Source: Tubulanus polymorphus (lineage: Eukaryota > Nemertea > Palaeonemertea > Tubulaniformes > Tubulanidae). From it: a stretch of DNA of 64,000 nucleotides. Below the pieces are notes generated by a model. It had not been told where the DNA came from, searched no databases, and was given only the letters and a program-made list of their open reading frames with translations. Below, piece after piece: positions 9,801 through 22,275 of this stretch (its first letter is position 1; each line of letters starts with the position of its first letter). The stretch is from positions 434,001 through 498,000 of the forward strand of contig NC_134036.1 in the NCBI RefSeq assembly GCF_964204645.1, read 5' to 3'. The position numbers were made by a program, and so were the translations under genes.

Positions 9801-12356
9801 TTCTGTTGTAATTAGAAGGATTTGCAACGTTCAAGCTAAATCACACAATATATTGCCGAAATTCCTTGAATATGAACATTGTTGCCATGTCTGTCTAAAC
9901 ACTACCCTGATTTTGTTGTTTTGGCCCCAAAAGAAAAATATAAACTCCATTTCGTAGGCATGGTTACAATGTTCAAATTCAAGAAATTAAAATGGATCCT
10001 TTCCTAGTCTCTGATTCTACTTAATTGAAGGAGACTCTTTGTAAATCCTTCTAAGTGCAGAACTGGTATAATATTCAGCTATTTTCCGCGATTTTTGGCA
10101 TTCTGTTAAGAACTAAAATGAAACCCAAAAAGTAAGCAAAATAGAATAAAACAAGTCTCGTCCATTTGTAAGGGGCTATAGCTTCAACCGAATGAACTCT
10201 AAGACTCCGTTTCAACGTGGTTTGATTTTGCTACCTTTTCGCTGATAGCGTACTGAGCAATACAGACATTTCCCATACTTCAACCACGCGTAACCCGATA
10301 CTCAGAATAATAGCGTCAAGTGATGCGAGTTACACATCCGGCGTTGACTGAAGTGCCACGGTGATGATTCACAACTACCTCAATATTCTCTACTCATTCC
10401 CCGAGTTTGGCAGAAACTGGGGCGAATGGAACTTGTTCCGCTTGATGAGCACGTAATACAAAACAATATCGACATTGACGAGGATGGGATATAGAATTAA
10501 CAAAGTTAATGTTTTGCCCAGCGAAGAGAACGTGAACTGGCCCCTGGGATGCGAGTGCTCGTAACGGTTGGTTCCGGTAGCGCGCGTAGTGTAATTGAAT
10601 AAACTCTCCGTAGATTCTGCGCACGGGGTAATGATACATTTGTGATAGGCGGTCGACTTTCTATTGATCTTTAAATTACATTTCAAAATTCAAACATATC
10701 AATAACATCCCAGAATTATTAGGTTATCTCTGATCAATGGAAACCGTATCCCTGTATCTGGTATCAGCATTCTAACATAGAGGATCACCTGTACACTGTT
10801 GAATCTGTGGAATTCTGCCCCGAAGATTCTTTGGACAAGTTATGGCTGTGGATCATTGACTTAGGAGAGGTTTTCCCATGTACTGTCTTATATTGTCCAT
10901 CATTGACATTATCTCTTATTTCTTTACTTTCACTTCGTTTTGAAGCGTCCTTCCCAAAAGACAGTGGCAGTGACTTATCTGCCGGTCGTCCAAATACCAG
11001 TTCACAATAAAGGGCAGGACGCATGCATATAATGACACTTATGACATTGTTTCGCGGCTGTTGTCGGCATATTGAACCAGTTTTATATAATGTCTTTATT
11101 GAAAATTGAAAGGTCGTTAATCAAGAATAGATATTGATTGTGTAATTCAACCAATAGCGCTTCTAGAAAAGAAATTCTGATACTCTTCCAACGAAAAGGC
11201 ATCCTTCATGGTAAACTCAGAAAATTCTGGCTAGTACAATGGTACTTGAGGTACTTAGGTACTTAGGTACTTAGGTACAGGTCCGTAGCAGGCCATCTTT
11301 TATTTTAAGGTACCCACGCAAATGTTAGGTTCTGGGAATACTCGTACAGAATGCAAACAGAAGCAATTTCCAAATTTTCTAGAAACATTTGAGGTGAAAA
11401 TTTTGCTTCTTTTTCCTACAATTTTGCCTCAAATCAACTAAGTTTGGAAGCAAATTCTGAACGAAAAACAAACGAAAAAGTTTTACCAATTCTAGTGAAT
11501 CTTCTGAAATCGATGCACAAATTTTCCTAAGACTGGCATAAGAGGAGGAGGTGGCGGTTGGCTTCGTTCTAACCCAACCGAATCCCCCTTACTACGGGCA
11601 ACAATTCCGTCCACAGCGACTTGGACTCACTACACCTTACCTTTTCTGTCCAGTTTTTGTCCGATATGAACTCCTGTAGATCCCCTTTAGATCATCGGTC
11701 ACATTACCGGTAAAGTCGTTCAAAACAATTTCATATTGTTTTCCCTTTTCTAACGCGTCGCGCATACGTATCACGTAGAACTGACGCAGTTTCACCTCGA
11801 GTTGTTCAACGATCGGTAACTGGCGACTGTACCCGACACCGAGGGACTTCACGAACACGCGCGCTGGGTCTATCTTTAATTTCGTCACGTGTACTATAAC
11901 ATATTCCGTATCGGACATACATTCAACCCGTATTGCGACCTTTCCACGAAATTTAAAAGTCGTCAAATCCACTCGTAATTCGATTCTATAGTGGGACGGT
12001 ATGATATTGCCAGGTAAACGAATATTAGCCCAGGGTAGGCTGGGATCTATGGTCGGCTTGACCGGCGCGTATATCGTGATTCTATTTGCCGCGGCCGAAT
12101 CGTCTTTCGTTCCTGAAGGCGGACAGTTATTACGCCCGCCTAGAATACCACCTAATATAATTACAATAAGCACTAAAACGCATATTGTCAATGCAGTGAG
12201 TATAGTTTTCGTACGGGAGAAGTAACAGTAACCGGCGTGTCGCGGGTATCGCGACGTGTTATTATTTCCTATTATTCTCACGTCCCCGTCGATGGATTTG
12301 TGATCGGCGTTGATCGGACATTTCTCGGCCATATTAGAATCGCCCATCTTTTCCAT
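3888..12356 (-). CDS. Membrane-anchored M1 zinc aminopeptidase (aminopeptidase N type)
   Basis: Nineteen coding exons (minus strand, in order): 11641-12356, 8092-8201, 7835-7998, 7469-7589, 7215-7369, 7001-7114, 6783-6917, 6563-6694, 6293-6462, 6116-6195, 5773-5897, 5633-5688, 5279-5426, 5110-5192, 4907-5011, 4649-4816, 4384-4524, 4191-4272, 3888-4037. They sum to 2955 nt (984 residues) with every phase consistent. Residues 1-50 are cytosolic and 51-74 form a hydrophobic type II anchor. The N-terminal beta domain follows. The exopeptidase motif GAMEN is at 381-385, zinc motif HEVAH at 417-421, third zinc ligand E440 (HEXXH-18-E) and catalytic-type tyrosine Y503 (SYDKG). Then come the beta-sandwich and the helical ERAP1_C-like domain to the C terminus. 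Length matches mammalian ANPEP/ENPEP. The residue before the G of GAMEN is Ala, as in ANPEP, where ENPEP has Thr, so neutral N-terminal residues are the inferred substrates. The Gln that usually follows HEXXH is Thr422. The enzyme would trim peptides at the cell surface. The two nearest-neighbour ATGs (codons 1 and 4) are both possible starts. One-to-one orthology to a named vertebrate gene is not claimed. Confidence 0.95.
5471..5597. mobile_element. Foldback MITE-like element, family A copy 1
   Basis: About 127 bp with imperfect terminal inverted repeats: the left arm GCAGTTGCTGAAGTTGGTTA pairs with the right arm TAACCAACTTTCCAGCAACTGC (interrupted), and the inner arms ataaccagtggat/atccactggttaa also pair. 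It sits in the aminopeptidase intron between exons 12 and 13. No coding capacity. A second copy lies two introns upstream at 5951-6080. Confidence 0.8.
5951..6080. mobile_element. Foldback MITE-like element, family A copy 2
   Basis: About 130 bp. The left end GGGGCTGCAGTCGCTCAAAG and the right end CACCAACTGCTGCAGCCTC are imperfect inverted repeats, and the internal GTTGGTTAAAGATAAC is shared with copy 1. It lies in the aminopeptidase intron between exons 10 and 11. The two copies have diverged but keep the same foldback plan. Confidence 0.8.
8202..11640 (-). other. Intron 1 of the aminopeptidase gene (3.4 kb)
   Basis: This is the longest intron of the gene, bounded by the GTAAGG donor after 11641 and the acceptor before 8201. 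It holds several open frames with no recognised product. The minus-strand frame at 8528-9028 (166 codons) has no supporting domain. The minus-strand frame at 10390-10686 has a hydrophobic C-terminal stretch. A short (AGGTACTT)n repeat lies near 11241-11280. No tRNA or other RNA gene was recognised. Confidence 0.6.
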
Positions 12357-12384
12357 CGGAAATCTGCAGTTGTTTTCTTCGGTC
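12357..12384 (-). other. 5' UTR part of aminopeptidase exon 1, with splice acceptor
   Basis: A minus-strand acceptor (cttttttcag) ends at 12385, and 28 nt of leader precede the start codon at 12356. At least one non-coding exon must therefore lie upstream, at higher coordinates. Confidence 0.6.
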
Positions 12385-12798
12385 CTGAAAAAAGTGAAGG
12401 CACGAAATTAAAGGGTCGAATAAGAAATTGTCGTTTTGTATGGATGGTTAAGACACGCGTTGCGTTGCTGCATGCAATCGGTGTCGGTTTATTGTCGACA
12501 ATCATTAGTTTGATCCTTCGCATCCTGTTTTGGACGAAATAGTCCGTGAAATGGATCACGCTCATCCTTCTGATGTTAGATCGTATCGTCGCCATTGTGT
12601 GTGAAAGGTCAAAAAATAAAGACGCATTAACACGCAAAAAAAGAACATCTGCCAATTGACGAATCAGCTTTGCTTTTAGAGACGTAACGTAATCAATACA
12701 AAGAGAAAAGACAACTGTAAAAAAACAAGCGAATGAAACGTTTGCGATTGATTTGTTTTTCTCATGCCGTTTGATTTCACTAGATATGAAGGAGAGCT

Positions 12799-12823
12799 TG
12801 CTGCTGCTGCTGCTGCTGCTGCT
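12799..12823. repeat. (TGC)n trinucleotide repeat, about 8 units
   Basis: A perfect CTG/CAG-class repeat upstream of the aminopeptidase start codon, within its inferred 5' intron. It is one of six such tracts in the window. Confidence 0.95.
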
Positions 12824-13803
12824 CTTATAGAAAGCTTGTTCACATAGTTTCATTAGCGATAGATATAACATGATCGTCTGGTTATTAATCAGCCATAAAA
12901 AGAAAAACATTATGAAATGCGTGTAATGTTGACTTTGTATCACGGGTTGTTTTGTAACTGCTGCAGTGTTTATGTTGCCTTCTGTCGCGTTCTCTTCTAG
13001 AATATGATGCACTAAAACCCTTTAGGGTACGATAAAGTGTGAGGCCACCCCATCACAATTCAATTGTGTCTTAGATGAATTCAATTTGAACCGAAATTCA
13101 GCCAGATTATGTGATAACAGCGTATGCTGCGGCAGAAACTACTTTCTTGGCCAGTGCTTTCTATAGCATATAAAATATACTCGATTTATTTTTAGTGTCC
13201 ACGCGGACTGTTGACAAAACGTCTCCACTACATCCAGTAATTATAGTTCTTATCCAGTCAGTCTTTTATACAATGTATCAATTAGAATGTCATAATGATA
13301 ATATCTTTATGAAAGTCTATGTCATTATTTTCAACTCTCTGATCATAATTAAGTGGAAATCACAAAAACAGATTATTAAAACTCGATACATCACAACTTT
13401 TTATTAGACTATAATTCGCTACAGCTGAACAACTGCCCGGGACAAAATAAGCTTCAAGGAAAAAAGAACTCGAACATTTTTACGGTATCAAGGATAATTC
13501 AGACCTCAGAATTGGACCCTGGTTTCCACGAGCCACGTAACTGACTTCACAACTTTGCATATTTCTACCAGCAGCGAAAAAGTCAGATGCTCATTGGAGC
13601 GTTAAAATGAAGCCACTTGTCTCGATGCAAATACCAACTGCCGACCGACGGCGTGATCGTTATTTGAAGATTGTTGAAAGAACAAAACGCTCATTAGGGA
13701 AAACATTAGAATAAAACAAACCGCGTGGATTGTCGACAGAGCACAAATTACCATATATAAACAGCAATGATATGCGCTGTATTATATTACAGAGACTATT
13801 AGA

Positions 13804-13805
<2 letters not shown>

Positions 13806-13883
<78 letters not shown>
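13806..13883. repeat. (TA)n microsatellite, about 39 units
   Basis: Uninterrupted TA dinucleotide run in intergenic DNA. A shorter (TA)n run follows at about 14004-14028. Such runs are likely to vary in length and to be copied imperfectly in assemblies. Confidence 0.98.
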
Positions 13884-13886
<3 letters not shown>

Positions 13887-14209
13887 AGTAGCTGATAAAT
13901 ATGAAGAGTTTGTAAACTAAAATTCATATTTAGAAACTGTATATTATCGCTGCTTGATTTGTATTTGTTCGCCTGTGTCGAATTGAAAAATGACATAAAA
14001 TATATACATATATATATATATATATATATGTTATATATTCGGCGGATGAAGCTCGCTGCACACTATAAGGGCTCTTCATCACATATGTAGCCTTTTAAAC
14101 TGCACATGTGAGTTTTCAGAGTGAAAATGTTGGCTTCGCTTTACTGCAAATTAACATCTATATATTTCATATATAGAACTATCAATTGTCAATTGAGTTT
14201 GCATTATAC

Positions 14210-14268
14210 TCTGCGATGGGTCTCGCAGTGGGTCTCGCAGTGGGTCTCGCTGGGTCTCGCGGTGTGTG
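14210..14268. repeat. Short tandem repeat of TGGGTCTCGCAG type
   Basis: Four units of about 11-13 bp (gggtctcgc core) in tandem, ending in gcggtgtgtg. Confidence 0.85.
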
Positions 14269-14539
14269 TATGTTTTATGCCATAAAACTATAGACTTTCT
14301 TATATCACCCGTTCATTGTGTTCAGTTTATACGTATATTTTATACAATTTTGATATATTTTCATTCTTTTTTTATACAGAAAAGTTTGTGACATATTAGA
14401 GTTGATGAACATTTAAGATTCTCTAACACCTGATGACAAAAACATGTTAAGACGATACAATAGCTATGGCTGTTGAAATTCTTTAAATATCTTTAATTAT
14501 ATATATTTCTGAATTCTATAGCGAATGAAGATAACTCAC

Positions 14540-14740
14540 CTCATTTCAGTAATAATAGTTATCCGTTAAAAGGCGCAGAGTCTGAGCTGCATTTACTGAT
14601 TTACCTAGAGACGTCGATAGACTTGTGACAGGCACGAGAGTAACTGTGTGACGATTACCGTCCCTAGAGACATACAGCCTGTGACGCTAGCTCAACTCGC
14701 GTGCGCGCTGCGTCGACGAGCTATATCACAGACATTTACA
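14540..14740 (-). promoter_or_regulatory. Candidate non-coding first exon/promoter of the aminopeptidase
   Basis: On the minus strand a strong donor (ATGAG/GTGAGTT, exon end at 14540) follows a locally CpG-rich stretch (CGACGCAGCGCGCACGCGAG near 14700). Joining to the acceptor at 12385 would give a 2.15-kb 5' intron. This is inference only: other upstream exons are possible. Confidence 0.3.
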
Positions 14741-15138
14741 AAATTTTACAATTAGCAAATTTTATTGCGATCTAAGATTTGCTTATCGGATACAATAAAA
14801 TCTCTCCAGCTCTCCAAAGCGATACAAATTAACTTTTTTTCGGAATATTCTGAATAATCCTTTGTTTTAGTGCTCATCGTAAACGTGTGACCATTAGGAA
14901 TATTTGTTGATAAGTAACTGTTAAATATTGAGTGTATATGACCGTGTAAACATCATAAAGAGATAACCATATTATAATAAACTCATATAGATCATAAATA
15001 AATATATCTATCAATATATATATCATCGTATGCGTCGATTAATCACGGAACCCAATTGTCAGAGTATGAACCAATCATGAAGCTTTTAATTTTTCAATAA
15101 ACGTCTTCACATAACTGTGTGAATCTGGGCCTAATTCA

Positions 15139-15300
15139 CGGATAAAGCTGAGGACCCGGTTCCACGTGAGTTAACTCTGAACTCGGGACCCGGTTCCACG
15201 TGAGTTAACTCTGAACTCGGAATCCAGTTCCACAGTTGTGAATATAGAGTTAACTCTGAACTCGGGACCCGGTTCCGGAGTTAACTCTGAGTTAAAATCA
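15139..15300. repeat. Degenerate tandem copies related to foldback family B
   Basis: Three near-identical blocks containing GGACCCGGTTCCACGTGAG and GTTAACTCTGAACTCGG follow one another. The last block ends with GTTAACTCTGAGTTAAA and an attcattttcaa segment, which match the interior of the family B foldback elements at 24260 and 29814. This looks like a tandemly duplicated, decayed copy. Confidence 0.65.
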
Positions 15301-15502
15301 ATTCATTTTCAACGAGATAGATCATTACTGAGAACCGTGGATCAGGATTCTGAGTATTCCTTCGCTTGTGTTGGGTTTGTTTGGTTAACAGCCCCAGCCC
15401 TCAGAGAGATCTATACTTCACTACTTCAGCTGGTAATCATCAGTCTCTAGACCGTACACTATATGCACTACCGACTGCGTCCACGTGGACATCTCCTTAA
15501 CT

Positions 15503-15533
15503 GATTAAATCATGGAGTCTCCATGATTTAATC
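15503..15533. repeat. Perfect 14-bp-arm inverted repeat
   Basis: GATTAAATCATGGA and its exact reverse complement are separated by 3 nt (gtc). It would form a stable hairpin. Function unknown. Confidence 0.95.
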
Positions 15534-15663
15534 GGCGACCGATAAAACGTGAGGATAATTCGTGATTAAGTGAGATAAGTGTTTATCGGTAAATTAATCA
15601 GGAGTCACGTGGGTTTTATAGCTACAAAAGCATGCATTTGAAATTCCCAAACGCTCTGGTCAT

Positions 15664-15860
15664 CAAGATTTCTTGGGCGGACAGGTTGCCGCTAAGCGGC
15701 GGACACCAGTCTATGCCTAAATCCAATGAGATGCGTAGCTAGACTGGTCGCCTGTCTTATTCTGCGCCACCTGCATTCGCAGTCAGAATAGCTGAAGGTA
15801 GAGACCGGCAACCAGTCTAGGTGGCCGTTTAGCGACAACCTGTCCGACCAAGAAATCTTG
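15664..15860. mobile_element. Foldback MITE-like element, family C
   Basis: 197 bp bounded by CAAGATTTCTTGG and CCAAGAAATCTTG. The inverted arms extend about 48 bp with mismatches (GGACAGGTTGCCGCTAAGCG against CGTTTAGCGACAACCTGTCC). A second internal pair (accagtct/agactggt) also folds. No coding capacity. A target-site duplication was not clear by eye. Confidence 0.85.
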
Positions 15861-18800
15861 GGCAATGTTATAGAAGGGTTTGTGTTTGCGCGGGCTTCGG
15901 CGGGAGGCAATCAAACCCAGGCAAGCGAGGTTGAAATATAGTCATCTTCAGGAATACTGAAGGAAACTTTTAAGTTTCTTTTTTGTGCGGAGCTTTTATT
16001 ATTGTTACAACACATCCGCGTTGAAAGCATTTTACCCGATGATGCGGGATGGATGTTTATTTATGTCTATTAGATAAAACCTGGAATTAAAAGAATGATC
16101 TAGCTTATCAAGCGTTTAGGCTTAATGATCCACGCCTGGCACACGAAACATCAATATCTTCTTGATTTCTGTATGAATATCGTTCATGGATTTTACGGAT
16201 TTATTCGAAGTGAACGATGTTGATGTAATTATGAGATGATTGCTGATCGAATCGCCTCAAACGCTTGCACCTGATCACCCTATATTGATATCAGCAGATG
16301 TATCTCATCACTATAGACACATTTAAAACATTATCTATTCTATTCCAGTGTTCTTTAACTCATCAATGTCTATCTATAGAAATATCTGACTGACTTATAT
16401 ATGTTCAATCGATTCGGTTCCACATTTAGATCTATTTCCCCACAGATAGACAAAACCGTTTTAACGAAATGAAACAAATTTATGAATAAAAATTTAAAAA
16501 CTTTCTTAAATTTGGGAATGCTACTTTATACCGGCTTCATATGAACCATCAAGGAATTAAATTCCATTACAAAATTGGTATTCATCGTCGTGTTTATCTA
16601 GGCTACGAGCATTCATCGAGATGAGTCTAGGCTACAATTGGTTTCACGAAGCGCTCTCTATTCAGAGAAGCTACACGCTTGTCTCTGTGTTTGCCTTCAT
16701 CCTCGCCACGTTTTGTCCTGTTTTATAGATTTGTTGTCAGAGAATGCGCGCGCGCCTCGTGTTTATAAATCTAATGACTCGCTAATTGGTCTCTCGTTAT
16801 TGCGTTGGGTAAGGGCTCATAATTAGCACGGCTACGTCGTGGAAATATTTGTACCCTATACAAATCGCTAAGACAATCTAATCTGCGATGATAAGTTGTC
16901 TCCGGGCTCTCTCTCATTGTGTCCTGGCATAGCAGACATTTTCCTTTCCTCCTCTGAAAATTATTCGAACTTACAATCTTCTTTTTCCTATAACCTTACC
17001 GACCGTATGTACGGTTTTGACCCCACGAATGACAAGGAGCTAGATGAGAATGCAAACAAAATATGATTCATATATAAAGAACCGGGTATATGTTATTATG
17101 ATATCTAACTGTCATTGGCAGTTTGTTTCTTGACAAGGTCGTTGGTTTTTGTCTGTTGTGGATTAAAGAAACGGAGATTATTGAGTTCGAGCATATTTGA
17201 GATGAAAGATGAAATGACTGCTGAGCTAAAGGAGTTGGAAGGAAGGAAGCTAGACTTAAAGATTACCCTCAGACTCTTACACGACATATTGACTAGATGG
17301 CCTCGCACATGTATCGAGTTACCATTTAACAAGCCTTAATGAAAGAATTTATTGATTAATGATTGTCATTCAACGGGACTCTTATCGTCTATGTCGACGT
17401 GTACACATTGAAACACACTGACGAAACTCGACACAAATTGGACCTTTTTCATCGTCACTAGTGAGACGGCCTACTACAGCGAGAAATAGAGATCGTATTA
17501 TTGAAAAAAAAAACTCTTGCAAAGCATTCGAAAAGAATCTGAAGAAGTCGCAGCCTGTATTGTCAATAACATCGTTTTTGTCTTCAATCAAATAGAGAAT
17601 AGAGTTCTAGCTAGAATTAATTAAAACCGATTTTAAAAATACCGTGTATCATTTTCAGTGGTGAATCAGCAATCAGAAATTAATTAAACCTCGATGAAAC
17701 GATGATTTCCGAGAAAATGAGTAAATGTAATATCCGTATATTATCACGTACACCATGTGTCCCAGTAACCTACCGCGCACAAAAAAATAATCGTACAAAA
17801 ACCAGCGACATATATTCCATTGAAGCGAGTGCGTCTTGATCTTTGCCACTAACATCAAAATAATTATGGATTACCCTAATTAATGATGTGATTAGAGTTA
17901 ATAGGAGTGCCGGGGGTGCGAGTTTGTTGGCAGTATCTAATTGCGTTTGCGCAGTAAAGTATTAAAAACTGTATAAATCTTTGCCCATCTTTTTAGCTTA
18001 GTTTCAGTTTAGTTTAGTTTATTTACTCCACAAGTTATGATAACATTGCACAGAGCACAAAAAATAATGCATAAATTACAGCATATTACAAAAATATAAT
18101 GATAGTATTAATTGTAATTGTATTGATAATAATAACAATTATGATAATGATAAGAATAATAATAATGATAATGATTATAATGAAATTATAATCACTTAGT
18201 TCCATAACCAATCCAACAACTTAAGACCAGTCTTTAGACTTTTGGACTGTCTACAAACTGCACCCGGTTTTATAAGCTGGGGTTTATAAAATATGGACCC
18301 CAACAGAGCTTGATTCTTGAACTAATTGACACGATTTTGCAGCGGGTTTCCATTCAAAGTTGTGACGTATGGTATTTCACATAATTTACTATAATTCGTG
18401 CTAATTATTGGTAATTAATCATCTTAATTAATGTCTCGATGAAGTGGTGATTTTTAATTAGTCGTTTTCCGATCAAATATGATCTTTGCACATGTCGCCT
18501 ACTGAACGACTTTCCTCAACATCAAAACTGTTTTAGGTTAACTGATTTTATATATATAAGAAATCACAAGATTTTGACTTTGCGTTTCACCAGGTAATTG
18601 TGTAGTTCATCAGCCACTGCGAGACAGTAGACTTCGCTCAAGTCGAATGTTTTGGGACCGTATTGTGTCCGACTTGATGAGTGATATCTGAGTCGGATAT
18701 GTGATTTCACAATATCTAAAACAAAACATCCAAGTTGATCGGATCCTGTTTCATGGATTAGAGTAAGGTATCCACTTATTGTGACCATACGGGACTTATC

Positions 18801-21800
18801 TAACTATAGTTATTTGGTGTCAATTTGTAACCAACCAATATGAACTGTATCATTATCAGAAAATAGAAATACACTTCACTTACCCCGGGTAGTGGCGCGC
18901 TGATCCTAAACGCCGCGTTCCTTTTAAAGCTGCATTCATCAAACATCAAACTAAAACCTGTCGCTTTGGCGGCGGCAGTCTCCTCTTCACTTAATACGCG
19001 TCAAACTGCTCGTAAAAAACACAGACTGCAAATGCCAGTTTTACGTTACAAGTGTGCCACACATCTTTTGAATTCTTTTCCTTCTCTGACAGGAGTTTTA
19101 CTTTTAACACCGAATCGAGTGAAGTCTATTCGAGTAGGTAGACAGTTCTCTGGCTGATGATGCTTAAGTCGAATTGCTAATGAGCTTGATGTCCTAATTA
19201 ACCTTTGCTGCGATTTGGATTAATTTCGCGGCCTGTATTTGACATTGTGTTAAGCAGCTTAAATATTCGCGATCAATATTTACGGGAAATCGTCAGTTCA
19301 TATTGAATTCTGGCATATAAGAATTCTGTCTGAATTGGAAGAATGATTTTTGATGTGTTGTCGACGAATGAAACTCCTTTTTATGGTAATGCGATGTACA
19401 AATCAAACTGGAAAGCTTCTCCCAAAATGACGTTCGCGAATATTTTGTTATTTGTGAGTCCTCGTGGATGCCACATGGATTCTCCCTCTCTCCCTCCCTC
19501 TCTCTCTCTCCGTTTATCTCTACTCAAACAGTTGCTTGCGTTTAATCCGTTTTTGTTGTTTCTTTTAGCTGTATTGGAGTGTAATCCTCACGAGGCGATG
19601 GCGCAGTCTAATTCCACCAACAGTCTTCGTAAGCACGGTATCTCTCTGATTCAATTCAATCATACAATAACTCCCTATGATTTATATATTACTCTCAAAA
19701 CGAGGTGTTTATACGTTTTAATTTTGTTTTTTAAGAACACAATACGCATTTGAAAATGAATTAAGATTCGTTGCTGACACGTCTTGTATGTCTTTAATAC
19801 AGCTGGAACTCACCCATGGGAGAGACCAATTTCAAATTTTTGAATTTGTGAACATATATTTGTTTTTTGAAATTCTCAACCGTCCTCGCTCAACAACCCT
19901 CTCCCCCACCAGTTTTTGACAATTGGACACAGCTTTATCTTGGCAATGAAAAATATACAGCAGTCACATTTCTGTTTGTTTTTTATACGTTACTGGAGGT
20001 AATGCACGTATTTTGATAGTCGAAATACGATATATTTGTCCATGTCCATATGATATGTTTACAGCCTTGACTTCCTTCAAGGTGGGATAAAACATATCAC
20101 ATATCAACGTATATAATGTTGTTCTTGTATATATTATGATGAATTTCTTGCATTGACAAAATCAGGATCGGAGATATAAAATCAAAATTATCATACGATA
20201 TTATGCAAAATATTATCAAAAACCGCCATATCAGTATTAGTTTTTACTCCAATCATTTTGTCATTATACGATGAGTTATATGTAAAACCTTGATCCAATA
20301 TAAACATAATATTTAAGTTGCAAAATGAAGTGACTCGTCGCGAACGCCAGTCGCCACTATTCGGTAGGCTGATACCGTAGCGGTCGGGTTTAATTAGACT
20401 CTGACCGGAAGTGTCGGACCGGATATGAACGGTTGGTGTCCCCGGTATATCGTAAGCCCTGTGATATAAATACTAAATAGACGAGTGATCGCGCCGTGAT
20501 TTAATCAAAAATTAATTGTAAAACCACTTAATCGGAACGTTTGGGGCCATGAGTTGTCGTTATTGAGATTACGGTCGTGGCTTGAAATGGTGAAAAACAC
20601 AAGCGCGACTGAATCGAGGGCCTCGTGGATTGATGAGGTATTCGCTTCTTACCCCTAGAGCTGAGAAAGGAATGAGTTTGTTCTTCGCAGCTTTCGATGC
20701 CGGCGCAATCCTATCGGATCGGGTTCTAACTACAGTGAACCGCGCCGATTCCGAGTCAAACCGATCGGTGCTGCCACCTCTAATAGATTCACAAAATAGA
20801 ATCAAGCCAGCCGATGCTGCCCTCTCGTGGAGAAATCAACCTCTGGTAACCTGCATTGAGTCTATATTCAAATCAATGGCGGCCGCTTCAATGTAATATT
20901 GAGAAGAATATATTGAAAACTATCCTGATTTGAAGTCTTTACAAGCGGCAGATGATGATTATTTTAAGGTAGATATATTTTTCAAGTTACCCACGTTTTC
21001 AGAACGAATTTAACTGTGAATATCGATGAGTTAAAACCCTAGAAATAACGATTTAAAAATAGACTAAAAAAATACCACCACCGACCGGCGACAAGGTCGG
21101 TCGTAACCAGGTAATCAAACGGATTAAATTCTTGCATTCTGGCAGGATTATATGGGGTTGACATGTCCCCTGAAATATCCGTGGAAGCTACAGATAGAAT
21201 GATTCAGTCACAGTGAAACTCTCTCTGGTTGTTAGTTCTTGGAAGTGTGGAAGTAGTTAGGGACAGGGTTTTTCATCCAGCAATGAGACGAGTCATGACT
21301 CAAAGCGGGGAGGACTTCTGCTCTGCACCTGTTGCCATATTTCTTCTTTCTTATCAAATTGCGGTGGGTTGTAGGCCTACAGAGCAACCAATTTAAATAT
21401 TTGATAAAAATGTGCTAAAAGATCTCAAGACATCAAAAGGATCTAGTCTGTATGAATGAATTGAATAGGCCTTTTCCCAGGCTGTATTAGATTTCTAGCC
21501 CCGCCCTGGCGCTTACCACCTCCACCACGCTTTATCATTAGACTTAGTATAGAATCATTAGTAATCCACACAAACTAATCAGTTGTTTTCAACCAATGCT
21601 CCATCTATTGGTATCTATTTGATAACATCTTAAATGATGGTTGCATCTACCAGTTAGAAATGTAGAATTCGTGTAATTCATTTGTGCTTCTATTTATATG
21701 ATATATTACTATGATTACTGTAATTAGACGGGTAAATTACTGTCTGATTCACCTGATTAACCCTGTCCCAACAAGGAACTGTTCTAGCTGGTGTTAAAAG

Positions 21801-22097
21801 GTTCTTTGTTTTTATAGTGAGACAAACAGACTTGGATTGCAGGCGTTATATAATACACCTGAATATAGATTATAATTGAAGCAATTGTGATGATCAAAGA
21901 ACGTTCACACCAAACTGTTTAACTATTTCAAGATCCATCAGTTCTATGTTTTTTACACCTTTCTGGTTGATTGGAAGTTTTTACGTTAAACTTAAGACGC
22001 AATATTTCCGTGCCCAGGTCACTTGTAGTCGTGCTATTAGACTATGCAGGTTCAGTGCAGGTTTGTGTTTGAATTTTCATACAAAAATTTGGCTTAC
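15861..22097. other. Intergenic DNA without recognised genes
   Basis: Both strands were read for coding exons, tRNA and rRNA. The best open frames (minus 18564-18788, 74 codons; plus 19343-19753, 136 codons; plus 20630-20896, 88 codons) have no domain or flanking splice pattern that supports them. The segment also holds simple AT-rich and (ATA)n-like stretches near 18110-18190 and a small CT-rich run near 19483-19510. Confidence 0.5.
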
Positions 22098-22275
22098 GGC
22101 AAAAAATGATACCTTGTTTCTCCTCATATCTGTTGAGCTTAAGGTTGACCAGTCCAGCTGACTGCCCTGTTAAATACTTTGAACAGATCCAGCAGTTACA
22201 GAAAAAAACTGATTTTTTTTGCAGTTTACAAAAGTGACCCGGCCAAGTAAGAGAAACAAGGTATAATTTTTTGCC
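22098..22275. mobile_element. Foldback MITE-like element, family D copy 1
   Basis: 178 bp with terminal inverted repeats of about 25 bp: GGCAAAAAATGATACCTTG at the left and CAAGGTATAATTTTTTGCC at the right, each continuing inward with tttctc/gagaaa. It contains gtgacccggcc near the right arm, a phrase also found in copy 2 at 40225-40446. Confidence 0.85.

Noticed and set aside
12278-13012. 244-codon minus frame overlapping the aminopeptidase start
   Set aside because: It runs across the splice acceptor at 12385 in a different frame from the aminopeptidase and includes a polySer stretch from the trinucleotide repeat; treated as a chance frame.
18564-18788. 74-codon minus frame of ordinary amino-acid composition
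   Set aside because: No recognised domain, neighbouring exon or promoter; cannot be separated from chance.
20569-20896. Paired plus/minus frames around 20.6-20.9 kb with a CAATGGCGGCC end
   Set aside because: No protein similarity recognised and no splice or promoter context to support a gene.
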